A model generated the notes under the pieces. That model made no database searches. It saw only the letters and a list, made by a program, of their open reading frames with translations, and had not been told where the DNA came from. This document shows, piece by piece, positions 10,168-18,764 of a DNA stretch of 64,000 bases (the first letter of the stretch is position 1; the number at the start of each line of letters is the position of its first letter). The translations under genes and the position numbers were made by a program. Source of the stretch: Nostoc sp. LEGE 06077 (GTDB lineage: Bacteria > Cyanobacteriota > Cyanobacteriia > Cyanobacteriales > Nostocaceae); NCBI RefSeq assembly GCF_015207705.1, contig NZ_JADEWI010000005.1, positions 180,468 through 244,467 of the forward strand, read 5' to 3'.

Positions 10168-10245
10168 ATGCCAAAATTTAAAATCGCTCAAGGTCAATCG
10201 GTCAAAAAATTTTTTATTGAATACTTAAGTCACGGTCAATGCTGA
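10168..10245 (+). CDS. Possible 25-residue leader peptide overlapping the anti-sigma gene
   Basis: A short frame starts at an ATG with a good ribosome site (GGAG, eight bases before) and ends in a TGA at 10243-10245, overlapping the start of the next gene, which itself has a poor ribosome site. The peptide begins MPKFKIAQGQ and is basic. It may couple translation to the downstream gene. There is no homology that I recognise, so it may also be chance. Confidence 0.3.
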   Translation: MPKFKIAQGQSVKKFFIEYLSHGQC

Positions 10246-10673
10246 GAATGGTGGAGCGAGACCATCTGACTGTCAGGAGCGAGCTTCCGCTCTTAAATCA
10301 AGTTCAACAATGGTTTGAGCAATTTTGTTTACAATATTTATTTCAACGTGGTTGGTCAGAGAAACAACTCTATCGGCTCAATTTAGCATTAGCAGAGGGC
10401 TTTACCAACGCAGTTCGCCATGCTCATGAGGCTTTACCACCGGAAACAACCATAGATATTGAAGCTAGTCTGTGGGTTGACCGAGTAGAAATTAGAATTT
10501 GGGATCATGGCCAACCTTTTAATCCTGATGCGATCGCCGAGCCAACACCAGGTACTCCCCAGGAAGGAGGTTATGGATGGTTCCTGTTGCGGCGGTTAAC
10601 TGACCGGGTGGTTTATGAACGTAGCCCAGATGAGAGAAATTGTCTGTTAATTGTCGAGTACAATCGCCAATAA
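10239..10673 (+). CDS. Anti-sigma-factor-type ATP-binding protein (RsbW/HATPase_c family)
   Basis: This 144-residue single-domain protein has the GHKL ATPase fold seen in RsbW and SpoIIAB kinases: the N-box LALAEGFTNAVRHA near residues 50-63, the G1 box WDHGQPF (about 90) and the G2 glycines in EGGYGWFLLRRL (about 112). Such proteins bind and restrain sigma factors or phosphorylate anti-anti-sigma partners, usually as part of a PP2C/STAS switch. No partner gene is nearby. Starts at 10239 and 10248 are both in frame and neither has a strong ribosome site; translation may be coupled to the short upstream frame. Confidence 0.82.
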   Translation: MLRMVERDHLTVRSELPLLNQVQQWFEQFCLQYLFQRGWSEKQLYRLNLALAEGFTNAVRHAHEALPPETTIDIEASLWVDRVEIRIWDHGQPFNPDAIAEPTPGTPQEGGYGWFLLRRLTDRVVYERSPDERNCLLIVEYNRQ

Positions 10674-10701
10674 ATTCCCCTAGGAGAAGACAAGGGAATT
10701 T
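10672..10701 (+). terminator. Weak hairpin at end of anti-sigma gene
   Basis: An 8-bp inverted repeat (AAATTCCC / GGGAATTT) with a 14-nt loop starts at the stop codon. It is a weak candidate terminator. Confidence 0.35.
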
Positions 10702-10850
10702 ATGCCTAACTAAAAATTTGTGTATAAAAAAAACAACTCACTCTAGTAAAGTCAGCATACGATTGAGGTTACTCTTTTGCTAAGATTTGGCAGCAGCTTG
10801 AAGATTAATCAGGCTGTAAAATAGCAAAACTTATATAAATAAAAACGTAA

Positions 10851-12017
10851 ATGCTGACTGATGTAATGGGAGAAAACCCAAAAGGTAGTAAAAAATTTAA
10901 CAAAACTCCTCACTATGTCTTCGTTTTTATCGAAATTTTTGCCTGCGAAGGTGGAATTCAATCTTATGTGAAAGATATTTTTCAGGCTTATGGGGAATTG
11001 AACGCAGGGTATAAGACAGATGTATTTGTCCTGCGAGATAGTCCTGACTGCTCAAATACTTTTGAGTCTGATAGTTTAAAATTTCATTATTTTAAGAATC
11101 AATCCCCGCAAATAGGCAGAATTGCTCTGGCTGGGGCTTTGTTAAAGTTTCTCTTACAAAAACGCCCCCAACATATTTTTTGTGGTCATATTAAACTTGC
11201 AGCATTAATCCAAACTCTTTGTCAGCCTTTAGGTATTCCCTACACAGTCCTCACCTACGGTAAAGAAGTTTGGGAACCGTTGAAAAATCAAGAACGCCGC
11301 GCTCTCGCCGCAGCCAGAGAAATTTGGACAATCAGCCGTTACAGCCGCGATCGCGCTTGTGCGGCTAATGGAATTGACCCCAACAAAGTTAAAATGCTGC
11401 CTTGTGCAATTGATGGTGATAAATTTACCCCAGGGTCAAAATCGCCAGAATTAATAGATAAGTATGGCTTAACAGATGCTAAGGTCTTGATGACAGTAGC
11501 ACGTCTGTGGTCAGGAGATATTTACAAAGGTGTTGATGTCACAATTCGGGCGCTACCGAAAATTGCTCAAGCTTTCCCAGAAGTGAAATATCTAGTAATT
11601 GGGCGTGGTGATGATCAACCAAGATTAGCCCAGTTGGCAAAAGATTTGGGTGTGAGCGATCGCGTTGTATTTGCTGGTTTTGTCCCTACAGAAGATTTAA
11701 TCGCCCATTACCGCCTAGCAGACGCTTACATCATGCCTTCTCAAGAAGGTTTTGGCATTGTTTATTTAGAAGCAATGGCTTGTGGTATCCCCGTTTTATC
11801 TGGTGATGCCGATGGTTCCGCTGACCCCTTACAAGATGGTAAGCTAGGCTGGCGAGTACCACACCGTGATGCTGATGCCGTCGCCGCAGCTTGTATGGAA
11901 ATTCTGCATAACAAAGACCAACGTTGTAATAGACAATGGTTGCGAGAACAAGCGATCGCTCATTTTGGGATAGAAGCTTTCAAACAGCAGCTTTCGGCGT
12001 TAGTCCAAACATCTTAA
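10851..12017 (+). CDS. Glycosyltransferase family 4 protein
   Basis: The 388-residue protein has the two-domain GT-B layout of GT4 retaining glycosyltransferases: an N-terminal acceptor half with GGIQSYVKDI near residue 32 and a C-terminal nucleotide-sugar half with VARLW (about 222), LVIGRGDD (about 250) and the E-x7-E motif in EGFGIVYLEAMACGIPVL (about 300). It would move a sugar from a nucleotide donor to a lipid or polysaccharide acceptor on the cytoplasmic side. There are no neighbouring exopolysaccharide genes to suggest a pathway. An ATG five codons in (MGENPK) is an alternative start. Confidence 0.88.
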   Translation: MLTDVMGENPKGSKKFNKTPHYVFVFIEIFACEGGIQSYVKDIFQAYGELNAGYKTDVFVLRDSPDCSNTFESDSLKFHYFKNQSPQIGRIALAGALLKFLLQKRPQHIFCGHIKLAALIQTLCQPLGIPYTVLTYGKEVWEPLKNQERRALAAAREIWTISRYSRDRACAANGIDPNKVKMLPCAIDGDKFTPGSKSPELIDKYGLTDAKVLMTVARLWSGDIYKGVDVTIRALPKIAQAFPEVKYLVIGRGDDQPRLAQLAKDLGVSDRVVFAGFVPTEDLIAHYRLADAYIMPSQEGFGIVYLEAMACGIPVLSGDADGSADPLQDGKLGWRVPHRDADAVAAACMEILHNKDQRCNRQWLREQAIAHFGIEAFKQQLSALVQTS

Positions 12018-12095
12018 CCAATCACAAATGACAAATGACCATAGACCATCTAGAAACTCGCTATCCTAGAAAAAGAGCAAGACAGTAATTAAAAA

Positions 12096-12467
12096 ATGAG
12101 CTTTAACAATTCGCAATTGAATCTGGTAAATCTCCGCCCTTTGCTCACTTTATTAGCAGTTATCTGGTTGCTAGGTTCATTGGGCTTGGGTTGGTTAGTG
12201 AAGTCTGTATTTATTCTTTTTGCACTGCTGTCACTAGCACCTGTGGTTGCATTTTTTGGGTTTCGCTGGTGGCTGCAACGCAACTTAGTCGTTGACAAAT
12301 GTCCTGTTTGCGCCTACGAATTTACTGGGTTAAATAATAGCCAATTACAATGTCCTAACTGTGGAGAACGGCTATCAGTTCAGAAAGGTCACTTCCAACG
12401 CTTTGCACCAGAAGGCACAATTGATGTGACTGCGGTGGAAGTACAAGCCAAATCTTTAGAAGATTAA
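12096..12467 (+). CDS. Small membrane protein with C-terminal zinc ribbon
   Basis: This 123-residue protein has two hydrophobic segments (residues about 12-32 and 36-56) followed by a four-cysteine zinc ribbon, CPVCAYEF then CPNCGERL, at about residues 69-92. The cysteine pattern suggests a structural zinc on the cytoplasmic face. The gene stands alone between the glycosyltransferase and a convergent DsbA-like gene. I do not recognise a named family beyond cyanobacterial hypothetical proteins. Confidence 0.75.
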   Translation: MSFNNSQLNLVNLRPLLTLLAVIWLLGSLGLGWLVKSVFILFALLSLAPVVAFFGFRWWLQRNLVVDKCPVCAYEFTGLNNSQLQCPNCGERLSVQKGHFQRFAPEGTIDVTAVEVQAKSLED

Positions 12468-12612
12468 CAAAAAAGTATTCAGGGGATAGGGGACAGGTGA
12501 CAGGTGACAGAGTTAAAGTCTTTTATTGTCTAAGTTTTATCGCTTACCGATGTCCTAACTACCTTGACTACAGCTATAAATGATGAATGAAGTGTGAAAC
12601 TAGAAAGAAAGC

Positions 12613-12644
12613 TCAATGGTTAGCACCAAAGTGCTAACCATTGA
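12613..12644. terminator. Strong bidirectional hairpin
   Basis: A perfect 14-bp inverted repeat (TCAATGGTTAGCAC and its complement, loop CAAA) sits between the convergent zinc-ribbon and DsbA-like genes. Confidence 0.65.
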
Positions 12645-12742
12645 ATTAATTTACAGTAGATTTTCAGGAGTGTGAAGTACAGAATTGAGGTTGCAAAACC
12701 AAGTAAAGAGTCTTTTGTTCTGACTTTTGGATTCTGCTGTGT

Positions 12743-13489
12743 TTAACTGGCCTTAGCCAATCTACCTTCAATTTCTGAGGCTTGTACTGCACCAGTGTAA
12801 TTATCTGTATTAATCACTAAGAAGGGTGTGCCAGCGATGCCTAATTCCTCAGCTAGTTTGAGGTCTTTTTCAATGGCCTTCTTAGCCAGCTTGCGATCGC
12901 TCTCAAATTTCACTAAATTGAGATTCAGTTTTTTAGCAACATCCACGTATAGAGTTTCACCTAGTTGCTTTTGATTTTCAAACAAAGCATCGTGGTATTC
13001 CCAAAACTTACCCTGTTGTTGAGCAGCCCAAGCCGCTTGTGCTGCGGGTAATGCTTCTGCATGGACTCCAGTCAAAGGAAAATTTTTATAAACCAATGTC
13101 AGATTATCTTTGTGCTTGTCTACCACGGACTTAAGAGTTTTATGTACCTCAGCACAGTAGGGACATTGAAAGTCAGAAAATTCTACTAGCACAGTTTTAG
13201 ATTTAGCCGCGCCAGTTGTTGGTGAATTTCCAATTATATTTCCAGGATTAGTCTTTAAATCGTCTAAAAAAGCCTGTTGTACTTTTTGTAATTTCTCTTG
13301 CTTTGTCAGTTGATACTCTTGCAGAGCATTGATTACGAATTGAGGATTGTTACGGATAACTTCTAAGACTTGCTTTTCAAGTTTGGCATCAACATCGGTA
13401 GCTGCTTGTGCCGGTAGTGTCCAGCCGAATACCAGACAAAGCAGGCAGATGATAACCCAGGTACGTAAATACTGAAATAATTGTCGCAT
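12743..13489 (-). CDS. DsbA-like thioredoxin-fold exported protein
   Basis: The mature protein carries a DsbA/DsbG-type thioredoxin domain with the active site CPYC (in FSDFQCPYCAEVH, near residue 110) and the cis-Pro loop GIAGTPFLVI near residue 225. A clear signal peptide precedes it (residues 1-30, ending PAQAA), so it works in the periplasm or lumen, probably oxidising or isomerising cysteines of exported proteins. The ATG at 13489 is preferred because it puts the signal peptide at the N-terminus; a GTG nine codons upstream is open too. The helical linker at about 35-75 is common in cyanobacterial relatives. Confidence 0.87.
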   Translation of the reverse strand: MRQLFQYLRTWVIICLLCLVFGWTLPAQAATDVDAKLEKQVLEVIRNNPQFVINALQEYQLTKQEKLQKVQQAFLDDLKTNPGNIIGNSPTTGAAKSKTVLVEFSDFQCPYCAEVHKTLKSVVDKHKDNLTLVYKNFPLTGVHAEALPAAQAAWAAQQQGKFWEYHDALFENQKQLGETLYVDVAKKLNLNLVKFESDRKLAKKAIEKDLKLAEELGIAGTPFLVINTDNYTGAVQASEIEGRLAKAS

Positions 13490-13874
13490 ATCAAAATACT
13501 GAAAGTGTTCTAGCACTATTTAAGTATTACCTACTGTCTCTAAAGATAAAAAGTAGGGAAATGTAAATATTTCTTGTTGAGATCAGTCAGGATTAAAGAG
13601 GGTTGTAGCCTTGTAATCTTTCTATAATAGTTATCTTTATCGGGACTTTCTACTTAATTAAAAATTAAGGATTACCTATAAAGACTGGCATCACTTAGTT
13701 AAAATTTTGGCGATGATTTGCCAAGAACTAGTAATCTAGTTGTGCTATTCCATTGCTATGGTGTTTGTCACCATCCTGTCACCTTATTACTCATAAAAAG
13801 TCTATAATGCCGTGTGACACGGCATCATAGGGATGAATACGTGCATGAACATTTAGCAAGACTAGAGTGAATTT
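13490..13874. promoter_or_regulatory. Divergent region between dsbA-like gene and trpS
   Basis: The region has no convincing gene. It should hold both promoters. A 19-bp palindrome (13807-13825) overlaps a TATAAT at 13803-13808 upstream of trpS; see the separate entry. Confidence 0.45.
13807..13825. promoter_or_regulatory. Palindrome overlapping a TATAAT box before trpS (possible operator)
   Basis: ATGCCGTGT, one base, then ACACGGCAT form a perfect 9-bp inverted repeat. Its left edge overlaps the TATAAT at 13803-13808, about 65 bp before the trpS ATG. The geometry fits a dimeric repressor site, but no protein can be named and no good -35 box is in place. Confidence 0.4.
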
Positions 13875-14882
13875 ATGGGTAAGCAGCGTGTGCTGTCAGG
13901 AGTTCAACCAACTGGTAATTTGCATTTGGGTAACTACTTAGGGGCAATTCGCAACTGGGTAGAAACCCAAGACCAGTATGACAATTTCTTTTGTGTAGTA
14001 GATTTACACGCGATTACTGTACCGCATAATCCAGCGTCTTTGGCGGCAGATACATACACAATCGCGGCTCTTTACCTGGCTTGTGGGATTGATTTAAACT
14101 ACTCCAGTATCTTTGTCCAGTCCCACGTTTCCGCACATAGTGAGCTTGCTTGGCTGCTTAACTGCATAACTCCCTTGAACTGGTTGCAAGACATGATTCA
14201 GTTTAAGGAAAAGGCTGTTAAACAAGGAGAAAACGTGAGTACAGGGTTGCTAATCTACCCTGTGCTGATGGCGGCGGATATTTTGCTGTATCAAGCTGAT
14301 AAAGTGCCGGTGGGTGAAGACCAAAAGCAACATATAGAACTGACAAGGGATATTGTCAACAGGTTCAATCACCAATTTGCTAAGGATCAACCAGTATTGA
14401 AGTTACCAGATCCCTTGATTCGCAAGGAAGGTGCAAGGGTGATGAGTTTGACCGATGGGACACGCAAAATGTCGAAGTCTGATCCATCAGAGTTAAGTCG
14501 AATTAATGTGTTAGATCCGCCAGAGCAAATTGCGAATAAAATTAAGCGATGCAAAACTGATCCTGTGCGGGGTTTAACTTTCGATGATCCAGAACGTCCA
14601 GAGTGTCATAACTTGTTAACCTTATATATGCTGCTGTCTGGTCAGACCAAAGAAACAGTTGCAGCAGAATGCCAAAATATGGGTTGGGGACAATTCAAAC
14701 CTTTGTTGACAGAAACGACAATAAACGCTTTAAAACCAATCCAAGAAAAATATCAGGCAATCATGGATGATAAAGGTTATCTGGAGTCTGTGTTGCGTGA
14801 TGGTAGGGAAAAAGCACAAGCGATCGCTAACCAAACTTTAGCTCAAGTTAAGTTTGCTTTGGGCTACTCCACACCTATATAG
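13875..14882 (+). CDS. trpS: Tryptophanyl-tRNA synthetase
   Basis: The 335-residue class Ic synthetase charges tRNA-Trp. The HIGH-type signature appears as NLHLGNYLG near residues 16-24 and the KMSKS loop as RKMSKSD near residue 198. The start MGKQRVLSGVQPTGNLH is the conserved N-terminus of the family. The length is typical for bacterial TrpS. metF follows 60 bp downstream on the same strand, so the two may be cotranscribed. Confidence 0.97.
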   Translation: MGKQRVLSGVQPTGNLHLGNYLGAIRNWVETQDQYDNFFCVVDLHAITVPHNPASLAADTYTIAALYLACGIDLNYSSIFVQSHVSAHSELAWLLNCITPLNWLQDMIQFKEKAVKQGENVSTGLLIYPVLMAADILLYQADKVPVGEDQKQHIELTRDIVNRFNHQFAKDQPVLKLPDPLIRKEGARVMSLTDGTRKMSKSDPSELSRINVLDPPEQIANKIKRCKTDPVRGLTFDDPERPECHNLLTLYMLLSGQTKETVAAECQNMGWGQFKPLLTETTINALKPIQEKYQAIMDDKGYLESVLRDGREKAQAIANQTLAQVKFALGYSTPI

Positions 14883-14942
14883 GGCTTTCGCTTTGAGGTG
14901 TGATTCGTTATACCCTGGAAGAAACCCAGACTATTAAAGTGT

Positions 14943-15872
14943 ATGCATCACACCCATAGCCCTACTGCTTTGAGTTTATTTCCAAAAGCTGCCCAAGCAG
15001 GCGAATTTTTAGTAACTGCTGAGGTAGCACCCCCAAAAGGGGTAAATCCGGCTCATACAATTGAAATGGCGGCGACTCTTAAGGGGAGAGTTCATGCTGT
15101 CAACATTACCGATGGTAGCCGCGCTGTGCTGCGGATGTCGTCTTTGGTGGCTTCAGCGATTTTATTACAAAACGGCATTGAGCCAATTTGTCAGATGGCT
15201 TGCCGCGATCGCAACCGTATTGCTTTACAAGCCGACCTCATGGGCGCTCATGCTTTGGGTATTCGGAATATCTTAGCTTTGACAGGCGACCCAGTAAAAG
15301 CAGGCGATCACCCTGATGCTAAAAGCGTATTTGACTTAGAATCTGTGCGACTGCTGCAATTAATTCAGAAAATGAATCAAGGTTTTGATTGCAACGATAA
15401 ACCCTTGAGCGATGGCGCAACCGATTTATTTGTTGGTGCAGCCGTAGACCCTCAATCTGCGAGTTGGTCAGGTTTGCAAAGTCGATTTGAACGCAAAGTT
15501 GCCGCCGGAGCGCAATTTTTTCAAAGTCAATTAATCACCGATTTTGACAGACTAGAAAAGTTTATGGACAAGATAGCTTCTGTGCATAAAAAACCAATTC
15601 TTGCCGGAATTTTTCTGTTGAAATCAGCCAAAAATGCCCAATTTATTAATAGGTGCGTTCCCGGTGTCAATATCCCTGAACACATTATTGATAGATTAGC
15701 CAAAGCCAAAGACCCATTAGAGGAAGGTGTAAAAATTGCTGCCGAACAAGTGCAGATAGCACGGCAATTGTGTCATGGTGTCCATATCATGGCCGTCAAG
15801 CGGGAAGATTTGATTCCCAAGATTCTGGATTTGGCGGGAGTGCAGCCTGTTAATTTGGTTATGGCGAAGTAA
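14943..15872 (+). CDS. metF: Methylenetetrahydrofolate reductase family protein
   Basis: The 309-residue protein matches the MetF TIM barrel, which reduces 5,10-methylene-THF to 5-methyl-THF for methionine synthesis using a flavin. Seen are FLVTAEVAPPKGVNP (strand 1), CQMACRDRNR (about 82-91) and NILALTGDPVKAGDHP (about 110-124), all typical of the family. Some cyanobacterial members lack NADH specificity of the E. coli enzyme, so the electron donor is not certain. It follows trpS and is closed by a hairpin. Confidence 0.88.
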   Translation: MHHTHSPTALSLFPKAAQAGEFLVTAEVAPPKGVNPAHTIEMAATLKGRVHAVNITDGSRAVLRMSSLVASAILLQNGIEPICQMACRDRNRIALQADLMGAHALGIRNILALTGDPVKAGDHPDAKSVFDLESVRLLQLIQKMNQGFDCNDKPLSDGATDLFVGAAVDPQSASWSGLQSRFERKVAAGAQFFQSQLITDFDRLEKFMDKIASVHKKPILAGIFLLKSAKNAQFINRCVPGVNIPEHIIDRLAKAKDPLEEGVKIAAEQVQIARQLCHGVHIMAVKREDLIPKILDLAGVQPVNLVMAK

Positions 15873-15921
15873 ATTAAGTTAGGCAGAAGGCAGAAAATAC
15901 AATTTCTGTCCTCTGTCTTGA

Positions 15922-15957
15922 AAAGTTTTGTGGATGGAAACCATCCCCACAAACTTT
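15922..15957 (+). terminator. Hairpin after metF
   Basis: An imperfect inverted repeat (AAAGTTTTGTGGATGG, loop AAA, then a near-complement to 15957) lies 50 bp after the stop. Just before it is a two-copy heptamer GGCAGAA repeat. Confidence 0.5.
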
Positions 15958-16116
15958 AAAATATGGAGATTTTGAGGATTTATTTTTTTGAGTTAGTTTT
16001 GATTCTCTGATAAATTAAATCTCGGAAAACGATCATACTTTCCCTTGAGTTATCTATTAACTGTTTTTTGTTGATTGCCACAGTAATATATAGACGTTCC
16101 AAATAAAAACTGAGGC

Positions 16117-16689
16117 ATGGAACAAACTATATTTTTAGACTTTTTAGCCAGCCTACAAAAACTGTTCGTAGGTTACATTCCGGCTGCTATTTTTGGCAGT
16201 TTTATTGGATATTTCATTGGCATAAATGTTACAGTGTATCAAATTTTTAGAAGGATATTTCAGATACCCAATAGCATTCCACCTTTAGCCCTACTCCCAA
16301 TTGCTCTCATCTTATTTCAAGATAGTGAACCTGCTGCGGTAACGGTGATATTTATTGCCACTCTCTGGACAATTATCATTAATGTGGCAATAGGTTTACA
16401 ACATTTTCGTAGACAGAATAATAACTTTCGGGCTGCAATATTTCATGTCTTTCATGCCCTGAAAGTTGGCATTTGGGTAGCGTGGTTTACAGTTATTGCC
16501 ATAGAAATGTTAATTGGCCCTAGAGGTTTAGGCTTTCTTCTCTGGGAAGCCTACAAGGCTGGTAATACTAATAACATCATTCAGTTTTTACTTTACATCG
16601 GTATTATAGGCACTTTGTTAGATCAATTTTTAGATTTTATGGGGTCTTTACTGGCACAGATGATTTCTGAGAGTAAAAAATCTACTTAA
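16117..16689 (+). CDS. Orphan ABC transporter permease (NrtB/SsuC/TauC-like), short
   Basis: The 190-residue membrane protein has about five helices and the EAA-type loop near residues 130-150 (EMLIGPRGLGFLLWEAYKAG), as in permeases of the nitrate/sulfonate/taurine/bicarbonate importers. Family members usually have 250-280 residues; here the first helices seem to be missing or the start is reduced. No ATPase or binding-protein gene is adjacent, so a partner must be encoded elsewhere, or the gene is a remnant in use for something else. It is followed by a MITE-like element. Confidence 0.72.
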   Translation: MEQTIFLDFLASLQKLFVGYIPAAIFGSFIGYFIGINVTVYQIFRRIFQIPNSIPPLALLPIALILFQDSEPAAVTVIFIATLWTIIINVAIGLQHFRRQNNNFRAAIFHVFHALKVGIWVAWFTVIAIEMLIGPRGLGFLLWEAYKAGNTNNIIQFLLYIGIIGTLLDQFLDFMGSLLAQMISESKKST

Positions 16690-16695
16690 CCTTTT

Positions 16696-16788
16696 TAGGA
16701 CTTACGCACGAGTTACGGAATAACGAACCACAGAGACGCAGAGGACACAGAGGAATGAGAATTTGAGAGGTTTTTTGCGTAAGTCCTA
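16696..16788. mobile_element. 93-bp MITE-like element with 13-bp terminal inverted repeats
   Basis: The ends are TAGGACTTACGCA (16696-16708) and its exact complement (16776-16788). The inside holds the ACCACAGAGACGCAGAGGACACAGAGG repeat type seen widely in cyanobacterial spacers, here given only in part. There is no coding capacity. The same terminal motif GGACTTACGCA occurs alone at about 28,990 and 38,603. Confidence 0.7.
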
Positions 16789-16791
16789 CTT

Positions 16792-18192
16792 TTATCTGGG
16801 TTTACGAATTGCACTTTGCCAGTTAATAGTTTGCTTGGCTGAAAGTTCTCCTAATGAGCGCGTTGCTATCACTTCAATATCAACATTGATACCAGGACGG
16901 AGGGCATTTTCTGGTATTTTTAACTTGCCTAACGCCAAAATAAAGCGATTATAGTCACGGGTGACAAATTCAGGCGGAACATCACCTTCGTAAACAGTTT
17001 TATAGTCAGAGAAACCACCAAAGTTATCCCGCGCCCGGAATTTCACGCGAAATTTAGTCTGAAGCACATCAGATTTGGCTGCTAAATCGACTATTTTTAA
17101 ATTGAGGTTTTCTCCCGCATCCGCAAATTCGGCTACTGCTAACCGGGTAACATCTTGTTTGAGAATTGCATGGCTAACGGTATAGGTTGTCAAATTATTC
17201 TCACTTTTACTGTTAGCATCAACCCACAAATCTTCAGGCAAATTAACTTCTACTTGTTTACTATCATTTAAAGTTACTGTTACAGGTTGATTGCCAAAAC
17301 TGTCACTAGGTTGTTTTTCCTGCCAAACCAACTGAAAAGACTCTTGCAAACGCTGTTCAAATTCGCGGTACTCATCAGCAATCACCGAACCAGGGGCGAG
17401 TAACGAAGTTGCACCTGTACGCAGATTCCATTTATTTTTCGAGAGTGTGAACTGTTTACCAGTTAGTTCTGTAATGGATAATTTAATGCTAGGGGTATCA
17501 GCCGCCAAAGGTTCTTTACCGTTCACAATACTCAAAACTCCTAAGCGTCCGTTACTACCCTCCCTACCGTCACTACCATCGCTACCATTCCGTCCGTCGT
17601 AGCATCTGTAACGCTTCTTAGTACATTTGTAATCAGAACTGCCAGGAGTGCCTTTACAGGTTTCCACGTCCCAACTGCGTCGGCGACAATTACAACCAGC
17701 CGTACCATTACCGCCGCGTCCACCGCGTCCGCCTTCGCCTGGGGTGGCACGAACAAGAATTTTGCGTAAGTCGGCTAAATTGGTGTAATAAGCTGTGAGA
17801 GAACCACCATTTCCGCCATCTCCACCTTTACCACCATTGCCGCCAGCACCGCCATTAGCCGCGTAAATATCCCGATTTCCCTTCTCTGGTTGATAACCGC
17901 AGTCAGGACGATAACCATATCCACCGTTTTCCCCATCCTCACCATTTTGACCTGATAAGTCCAGGTTGGCTGATGAACCATCAACAAAAATGGTTTGGTT
18001 TTGTCCGTCGCGGCCATCTCTACCCGATCGCCCACTTGTCCCCACACTCCCATCTCTGCCATAATCTCGATCAGCAAGGTATCTGCTATTAGCGATCGCT
18101 GGACATAATACCGAACCAGATGCAGGTAACAAGCTAGTAAATAAGCAAAATGTCAGCAAAAGTGGCAGCTTACCCCTAAGACTGTTGGACAT
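16792..18192 (-). CDS. Exported protein with collagen-like Gly-X-Y region
   Basis: The 466-residue protein has a signal peptide (about 1-34), then a long glycine-rich tract (about 44-165) of Gly-X-Y triplets such as GRDGSVGTSGRSGRDGRDGQ and GGNGGKGGDGGNGG, a cysteine cluster (about 165-205, including GCNCRRR, CKG and RYRCYDG), another short Gly-X-Y stretch, and a non-repetitive C-terminal half (about 225-466) that looks like beta-rich domains. Collagen-like tracts form rods in surface proteins; the cysteines may cross-link chains. Function is unknown. The stop codon lies 3 bp from the MITE end, so the 3' end may have been reshaped by it. Confidence 0.8.
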   Translation of the reverse strand: MSNSLRGKLPLLLTFCLFTSLLPASGSVLCPAIANSRYLADRDYGRDGSVGTSGRSGRDGRDGQNQTIFVDGSSANLDLSGQNGEDGENGGYGYRPDCGYQPEKGNRDIYAANGGAGGNGGKGGDGGNGGSLTAYYTNLADLRKILVRATPGEGGRGGRGGNGTAGCNCRRRSWDVETCKGTPGSSDYKCTKKRYRCYDGRNGSDGSDGREGSNGRLGVLSIVNGKEPLAADTPSIKLSITELTGKQFTLSKNKWNLRTGATSLLAPGSVIADEYREFEQRLQESFQLVWQEKQPSDSFGNQPVTVTLNDSKQVEVNLPEDLWVDANSKSENNLTTYTVSHAILKQDVTRLAVAEFADAGENLNLKIVDLAAKSDVLQTKFRVKFRARDNFGGFSDYKTVYEGDVPPEFVTRDYNRFILALGKLKIPENALRPGINVDIEVIATRSLGELSAKQTINWQSAIRKPR

Positions 18193-18385
18193 CGGCTGAA
18201 ACCTAATCTTGAGTGATATTTACTGAATATGACGCTGCATAACAGGAATTTGCTCCTGATTTCTACTCATACAATATTACAAATATGAAGTGTGAAGTGT
18301 GAAATCAAGTCCCATTGTTTGATCTAGTTCAGAGGCATTGCGATCGCTTACTTAGTGCGTTTGATTCTCGGTTAATGATTAAATC

Positions 18386-18748
18386 CTACAATTCCTCGTT
18401 AGACAATAAGGGTTCAAAAGATTGGTAAGCTTCGTAATTGCGAAAATGGCGGGTATATAAGTCAACACCATCTTCAGAAGAATCAAGGTCATCATCCAAA
18501 ACTGAGTTAACATCTACTACTTGTTGCAAAGACCAAGTAATAGTTTCGCCATTTTCATTTTTATAGCTGACACTCTCATTCTTCCCATACTGCACAGCCT
18601 TAGCTTTTGCTGCTTCTAAAGAAGTAGCTTTTATTAAAACAAAACTTTCTTGGTACAAAGGCTGATAATCAGGTTTGTCTGAAGATGATTTGTAGAGAAT
18701 TATCGCTATGTAGAAGGATTCTTTTTTATTTATGCTTTCAGTTTTCAT
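18386..18748 (-). CDS. DUF4288 domain protein
   Basis: About 120 residues from the ATG at 18748, chosen because GGAG stands eight bases before it; a longer frame from 18787 would overlap the upstream gene. The pattern FYIAIILYKSSS, an Ala/Lys-rich helix (LEAAKAKAVQYGKNE), then YKNENGETITWSLQQVVDV and an acidic stretch followed by YTRHFRN is that of DUF4288, small proteins of unknown role. It sits 16 bp after a small exported protein gene and probably shares its transcript. Confidence 0.72.
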   Translation of the reverse strand: MKTESINKKESFYIAIILYKSSSDKPDYQPLYQESFVLIKATSLEAAKAKAVQYGKNESVSYKNENGETITWSLQQVVDVNSVLDDDLDSSEDGVDLYTRHFRNYEAYQSFEPLLSNEEL

Positions 18749-18764
18749 CAATAATTCTCCAAAG

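Noticed and set aside
13764..13808. TTGTCA and TATAAT before trpS as a sigma-70-type promoter
   Set aside because: The spacing is over 30 bases, too long; only the TATAAT with the palindrome is kept as a tentative site.
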